Shown here: positions 6,268 to 9,538 of the stretch, one piece after another
How positions within the stretch are numbered: the first letter of the stretch is position 1
Layout of the letters: the number at the start of each line of letters is the position of its first letter
NCBI GenBank assembly: GCA_008933495.1
Contig: WBUW01000078.1
Span: forward strand, 1 to 9,538
Length of the DNA stretch: 9,538 bases
Direction of reading: 5' to 3'
Origin: Pseudorhodoplanes sp.
GTDB taxonomy: Bacteria; Pseudomonadota; Alphaproteobacteria; Rhizobiales; Xanthobacteraceae
Notes under the pieces: generated by a model
What the model was told of the DNA's origin: nothing
What the model saw: only the letters and a program-made list of their open reading frames with translations
Database searches by the model: none
Made by a program: the position numbers and the translations under genes

Positions 6268-7091
6268 TGTCCGCGGTGATCGGATTGGATATCGGAACGA
6301 CCTATACCAAGGGCGTGATTCTGGATGAAAACTACGTAATCCTGGCCCGCCATATGAAAGCGACCGGCTCACAGCTCCAGCAAGCGGCCGCCGCGGTAGT
6401 ATTGGAGACGGCGGAAAAGGCCGGACTGACGCAAGATGATATCGCCTACTGCATTACGACCGGCTACGGACGCCACCAGTACGACGAACGTAACCTTCAA
6501 GTCACGGATCTGACGGCCACCGCACGGGGCGCCAGTTTTCTCTTTCCAGGCACCCGTACAGTTCTCGACATCGGCGGTCAGACCATGAAGGCGAGTCGCC
6601 TGGATAATAAGTGCAAGGTTCAAACCTTCCGGCTAAACGACAAATGCGCATCCGGAACAGGAATGTTTCTTGAAAAGACAGTGCGCTATATGGGCTACGA
6701 CACCGAAGACATCGATGGACTGCTTCAGAATGCCAGTGAGGCGGTTTCGATTTCCGGTGTCTGCACGGTATTCGCCGAATCGGAAGTGATCAATCACCTG
6801 TCCAACAGCGTGCCGGCAGAAAATATCATGTACGGCGCGGGCCTGTCGCTAACCAAGCGATCGGTTCAGCTTCTAAAGCGCATTCAGGTGGAAGACGAGG
6901 TGACCCTGGTAGGTGGCATTCTGCGCTGGAACGTCATGGCGGAAGCCATAAAGAAGGAGCTGGGACGCCCGGTAAACGTGCCAGGCGACGACATGCCCCA
7001 ATACACTGCCGCGCTAGGTTGCGCGATCCTCGGTCATATTTCGCTTGGCAAGCAGAAGGAAAAGGGCGGAGCAGGCAGGAAGGCAGCTTGA
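6267..7091 (+). CDS. bzdP: Benzoyl-CoA reductase ATPase subunit (BzdP/BcrA-like)
   Basis: A 274-aa sister of the preceding ATPase, presumed to form a heterodimer with it around one [4Fe-4S] cluster. Phosphate 1 is GLDIGTTYTKGVILD (6-20); GYGRH lies at 66-70; NDKCASGTG carries C127 and SGVCTVFAESEV carries C166, exactly the positions of the sister. It departs from its sister in phosphate 2 (DIGGQTMKAS in place of DMGGQDTKAI, losing the Asp after GGQ) and in the adenosine motif (LVGGILRWNV in place of FTGGVAKNVG). Two different ATPases mark benzoyl-CoA reductases, whereas 2-hydroxyacyl-CoA dehydratases use a homodimer. Start: the ATG at 6267 shares its A with the upstream TGA, and GGGAG lies eight bases before; a GTG at 6264 is directly upstream in frame but less likely. 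Expression is probably coupled to the upstream gene. Confidence 0.8.
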   Translation: MSAVIGLDIGTTYTKGVILDENYVILARHMKATGSQLQQAAAAVVLETAEKAGLTQDDIAYCITTGYGRHQYDERNLQVTDLTATARGASFLFPGTRTVLDIGGQTMKASRLDNKCKVQTFRLNDKCASGTGMFLEKTVRYMGYDTEDIDGLLQNASEAVSISGVCTVFAESEVINHLSNSVPAENIMYGAGLSLTKRSVQLLKRIQVEDEVTLVGGILRWNVMAEAIKKELGRPVNVPGDDMPQYTAALGCAILGHISLGKQKEKGGAGRKAA

Positions 7092-7125
7092 CGGAGCGTC
7101 TGGCGGCTCATTCGAGCACGGAGCC

Positions 7126-7146
7126 TTGATCTCTCGAAAGGATCAA
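7126..7146. other. Small stem-loop between reductase genes and downstream genes
   Basis: TTGATC (7126-7131) and GATCAA (7141-7146) are perfect arms with a 9-nt loop in the 98-bp gap after the last reductase gene. There is no T-tract, so it is not a typical terminator. The arms recall an FNR box (TTGAT, ATCAA), but the spacing is far wider than the four bases FNR needs. A role in mRNA processing or attenuation is possible. The octamer TCTCGAAA in the loop (7132-7139) recurs at 7157-7164. Confidence 0.3.
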
Positions 7147-7178
7147 AGCGGATTCTTCTCGAAATGGACGGTGGCTTC

Positions 7179-7186
7179 AGGAGGTT
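7179..7186 (+). promoter_or_regulatory. Perfect Shine-Dalgarno for the small Cys-rich protein
   Basis: AGGAGGTT, the best match to the anti-Shine-Dalgarno on this strand of the window, sits three bases before the GTG at 7190. It supports the small gene as real and fixes a non-ATG start. Confidence 0.7.
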
Positions 7187-7189
7187 CCA

Positions 7190-7483
7190 GTGATCGCGAA
7201 GGGCGGGAGAGGAGAATTCAGTGGCGCGTTCCTGGGTTGCCGCTTGCCTGTTGATTCCGAGCTTCTCGAAGCGGGCTGGGAGTGGCGATGCAACGTGGAT
7301 CACTCCAAGCTCGCGCAACTGATCGACTTTTATGAAGAGCTCGGCTTTGAAGTGTGTTTGAAGCCTGTCAGGCTGGATTGCCTCAGTGCCGAGTGCAAAG
7401 GCTGTGCGGGCGGCTTGAGCGATTGCAAAGCGGTCTTTGTCCGCCAAAAGAATCGACCGGGACATGAAGGACTTTCTCTTTGA
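7190..7483 (+). CDS. Small cysteine-rich protein of unknown function
   Basis: A 97-aa protein whose family I cannot name. The case for coding is a near-perfect Shine-Dalgarno before a GTG start, same-strand position inside the operon, and a 20-bp overlap with the next gene. It has seven cysteines: C17, C34, C56, C64, C69, C72 and C79. The last four form C-X4-C-X2-C-X6-C (64-79), spaced like a metal or Fe-S site. Before it lies an amphipathic stretch, LAQLIDFYEELGFEVCLKPV (41-60), which looks like a helix followed by a strand; AVFVR (81-85) may be a second strand. No signal peptide or membrane segment is seen. The last residues, encoded by the overlap, are probably less constrained. Because no ferredoxin is visible here, a redox or metal-handling accessory role for the reductase or the dehydrogenases is conceivable, but that is speculation. 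Confidence 0.65.
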   Translation: MIAKGGRGEFSGAFLGCRLPVDSELLEAGWEWRCNVDHSKLAQLIDFYEELGFEVCLKPVRLDCLSAECKGCAGGLSDCKAVFVRQKNRPGHEGLSL

Positions 7484-8612
7484 TCCATGCGCGTTCCCGG
7501 CTGCAGCGGTTGCGTTACGGCAAGAGGTCCGGGCATTCCTGGACGATTGGTTGCGGAACGCGACACCGGTTCAGCGGGCGCAATCGTGGGGCGGCTTTGA
7601 TCGAGATTTCAGCCGCCTCGTGGGTGCCCGCGGCTGGATAGGCATGACGTGGCCGAAAAGGTATGGCGGTGGCGAGCGCAGCGGACTTGAGCGTCATGTC
7701 GTGCTGGAGGAAATGCTGGCGGCCGGTGCTCCGGTCGCCGCCCATTGGTTTGCCGATCGGCAGAGCGGTCCGCAGCTTCTGAGATTCGGAACCGAACAGC
7801 AACGCCGCGAAATCCTGCCCAGGATTGCCCGCGGCGAGCTGGTGTTTTCGGTAGGGCTGAGCGAGCCCGACGCCGGCTCTGACCTGGCGGCAATCCGGAC
7901 GCTGGCAACGCCCGTCAAGGGAGGCTGGTCTGTCACCGGGAGCAAGGTGTGGATTACCAATGCTCACCGTGCAGACTACATGATCGCGCTGCTAAGGACT
8001 GAATTGCCGACAGAGGATCGCCGTGCTGGGCTATCGCAATTCCTGATCGATATGACTTGGCCGGGCATCAAAGTCCGGCCCATCGAAGACCTGACAGGCG
8101 AGGCGCATTTTAACGAGGTTTTCTTCGATAATCTGTTTCTGCCCGAAGACTGCCTGATCGGTCAGGTGGGAGAGGGTTGGCGCCAAGCTATGGCTGAGCT
8201 GGCCCACGAACGCAGCGGGCCAGAACGTTTCATGAGCAGCATTCAACTGTTGTTCCTGATGATCCGCGAATTGTCTAACGGTGCAACTGACGAGGAAATA
8301 ATTGAGATTGGTCGGCTGGTGAGCGAATTGAACACCCTGCGACTCATGTCCATTTCGGTAGCCGGCATGCTCGATTCCGGAAAGGATCCATCCATTGAAG
8401 CCGCCATGGTCAAGGATCTGGGAGCCCGCTTTGAGCAGTTGTTGCCTGAGGTCGCACAGCGCCTCTTGGATATCGTTCCCGGCATTGATGCGGAGAGCGA
8501 CCTGCAAAAGGTCCTGGCTCACATCATCTTGATGGCGCCGGCTTATTCTTTGCGCGGCGGCGCGCGTGAAATCCTGCGGGGGATTGTGGCGCAGAGACTC
8601 GAACTCCGATGA
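7464..8612 (+). CDS. Acyl-CoA dehydrogenase, subunit carrying the SEPDAGSD half
   Basis: A 382-aa acyl-CoA dehydrogenase-family protein, predicted to introduce a double bond in a CoA-thioester with FAD. The N-terminal helical domain has GWIGMTWPKRYGGG (57-70). The middle beta domain carries LSEPDAGSD (132-140) and KVWITNAH (161-168), which contact flavin and substrate. HERSGPERF (248-256) includes a Glu at a position like the catalytic base of isovaleryl- and long-chain acyl-CoA dehydrogenases. The C-terminus ends in SLRGGAREILRGIVAQR. The R-x-Q-F-G FAD motif expected after the HER segment is absent; the next gene has it. The ATG at 7464 lies inside the end of the small Cys-rich gene (20-bp overlap); a TTG at 7437 would add nine residues. 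Likely alpha partner of a heteromeric dehydrogenase such as pimeloyl-CoA PimC/PimD or steroid FadE pairs. The substrate is unknown. Confidence 0.8.
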   Translation: MKDFLFDPCAFPAAAVALRQEVRAFLDDWLRNATPVQRAQSWGGFDRDFSRLVGARGWIGMTWPKRYGGGERSGLERHVVLEEMLAAGAPVAAHWFADRQSGPQLLRFGTEQQRREILPRIARGELVFSVGLSEPDAGSDLAAIRTLATPVKGGWSVTGSKVWITNAHRADYMIALLRTELPTEDRRAGLSQFLIDMTWPGIKVRPIEDLTGEAHFNEVFFDNLFLPEDCLIGQVGEGWRQAMAELAHERSGPERFMSSIQLLFLMIRELSNGATDEEIIEIGRLVSELNTLRLMSISVAGMLDSGKDPSIEAAMVKDLGARFEQLLPEVAQRLLDIVPGIDAESDLQKVLAHIILMAPAYSLRGGAREILRGIVAQRLELR

Positions 8613-9538
8613 GCGACGTGCGTTCGCAGATCGACGAGATGGCCCAGCGCCTTTTCAGAGAGAAGGTGAATCGCGCGGTGCTGGAAGCCGCTGCGGCTGG
8701 TCGATGGCCGGAGGAATTATGGGAAGCTGCAGTCGATACCGGCCTTACGTCTTCGATGGTGCCTGAGGATAAAGGCGGTGTCGGTCTTGGTTGGTGGGAC
8801 GTTTATTTTGTCATTCGGGCAACCGGCAGGTATTGCGCGCCCGTTCCATTGGCGGAGACCATCGTTGCGTCAAGCCTGCTGGCTCGCGTGAAAATTCCCG
8901 TGCCGAAAGGAGTATTGAGTATTCAACCGGGAGATCCGGCGGATCGCCTCAAATTATCTCGTGTTGGCGGCAATTGGCGCCTGAGCGGTTTCGCGTGCGG
9001 AATTCCCTGGGGCCGCGCGGCCGACTACGTGGTCTTGAACGCCAGACACGATAAGAAGCATTATCGAATCATGGCGCCGACGACCGGCATTCAGGTAACA
9101 CCTGGTCGCAATATTGCCGGGGAACCGCGTGACCGGCTGAAGTTCGACGCTGTTCAAGTTGAGGCGGCACCCATAATCAGAAAATCGAGTATCGACTGCT
9201 CAAGGACGCTGGGAGCGCTGGCGCGGGCGGCCCAAATGTCCGGCGTCTTCGAAGCAATTCTTCAAGAGACTGTCCGTTACGTGAACGAGCGGAAACAGTT
9301 TGGCCGGCCCCTGGCAAGATTCCAGGTGGTGCAGCAAAATTTGGCAGTGATGGCCGAGGAAGTGGCTGCCGCCAGGGTCGCCACCGAAGCGGCCTTTATC
9401 GCGACGGACCGGGGCGATAGCACGATCGCGGTTGCCGCCGCAAAGGTACGGACTTATGCCGCTGTCAGCTTGGTTACATCCATTGCCCATCAACTGCTAG
9501 GCGCCATGGGTTTCACGCGCGAGCATCACCTGCACCAG
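8609..9538 (+). CDS. Acyl-CoA dehydrogenase, partner subunit (partial, runs off edge)
   Basis: The frame opens at ATG 8609, overlapping the previous stop as ATGA, and stays open for 310 codons to the window end. Early residues include MVPEDKGGVGLG (50-61), the N-terminal domain motif. The C-terminal alpha domain is clear: YVNERKQFGRPLARFQ (224-239) is the FAD-binding R-x-Q-F-G region and HQLLGAMGFTREHHLH (294-309) is the classic late motif. The middle domain is degenerate: no SEPDAGSD or W-I-T-N motif, only GNWRLSGFACGIPWG (121-135) in place of the usual G-x-K-x-x-I-x-N segment. Thus it complements the preceding subunit, and the two probably form an alpha2beta2 enzyme with FAD at the interface. 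Perhaps 50-70 residues are missing at the right edge. Translation is likely coupled to the previous gene. Confidence 0.8.
   Translation, partial: MSDVRSQIDEMAQRLFREKVNRAVLEAAAAGRWPEELWEAAVDTGLTSSMVPEDKGGVGLGWWDVYFVIRATGRYCAPVPLAETIVASSLLARVKIPVPKGVLSIQPGDPADRLKLSRVGGNWRLSGFACGIPWGRAADYVVLNARHDKKHYRIMAPTTGIQVTPGRNIAGEPRDRLKFDAVQVEAAPIIRKSSIDCSRTLGALARAAQMSGVFEAILQETVRYVNERKQFGRPLARFQVVQQNLAVMAEEVAAARVATEAAFIATDRGDSTIAVAAAKVRTYAAVSLVTSIAHQLLGAMGFTREHHLHQ

Noticed and set aside
7126..7146. FNR-type box
   Set aside because: The TTGAT and ATCAA halves are present but separated by about 11 bases rather than four, so FNR/AadR binding is not supported.
8031..8522. Antisense open frame opposite the first acyl-CoA dehydrogenase
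   Set aside because: Shadow of a strongly supported gene; no start signal or domain.
1..9538. CRISPR array, tRNA, rRNA, insertion sequence or attachment site
   Set aside because: No spaced direct repeats, cloverleaf, rRNA-like stretch, transposase or terminal repeats were seen on either strand.

Overview
The window looks like an alphaproteobacterial accessory region, probably Hyphomicrobiales (Bradyrhizobium/Rhodopseudomonas-like). The DNA is GC-rich. The left flank carries a hyphenated palindrome (150-193) of a type I recall as a common intergenic repeat in that order. The genes fit a CoA-dependent, oxygen-sensitive pathway for an aromatic or alicyclic acid, centred on an ATP-dependent class I benzoyl-CoA reductase (BCR) or close relative.

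Layout. 1-321: no convincing gene; holds the palindromic repeat. 322-1962 (minus): acyl-CoA ligase with a strong Shine-Dalgarno and a candidate sigma70-type promoter overlapped by a perfect 7-bp inverted repeat. 1963-2242: regulatory gap. 2243-2743 (minus): MarR-family regulator. 2744-2904: divergent control region with a TTGACA promoter candidate and nested inverted repeats sharing a TGGAA core. 2905-7091 (plus): four tightly packed genes for the two catalytic subunits (444 and 388 aa) and the two ATPase/activator subunits (275 and 274 aa). 7092-7189: a 98-bp gap with a small stem-loop. 7190-7483: a 97-aa cysteine-rich protein with an excellent ribosome binding site and a GTG start. 7464-8612 and 8609-9538: two acyl-CoA dehydrogenase subunits, each with a different half of the usual motifs; the second runs off the right edge.

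How it may work together (inference). The ligase would make the CoA thioester. The ATPase pair would hydrolyse ATP to push low-potential electrons from its bridging [4Fe-4S] cluster into the catalytic pair, which reduces the ring. The paired dehydrogenases would oxidise a ring or ring-opened CoA intermediate. The MarR protein would sense an intermediate. The subunit order (large catalytic, small catalytic, activator, activator) and the equal-sized short ATPases point to the Azoarcus bzd / methylbenzoyl-CoA mbd lineage rather than Thauera bcr or Rhodopseudomonas bad, where one ATPase subunit is much longer.

Most worth a second look: the unassigned Cys-rich small protein between reductase and dehydrogenases, the split dehydrogenase pair, the FadK/AliA-like rather than BadA-like ligase, and the nested operators. 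No ferredoxin, dienoyl-CoA hydratase or ring hydrolase lies in the window, so substrate identity is open.
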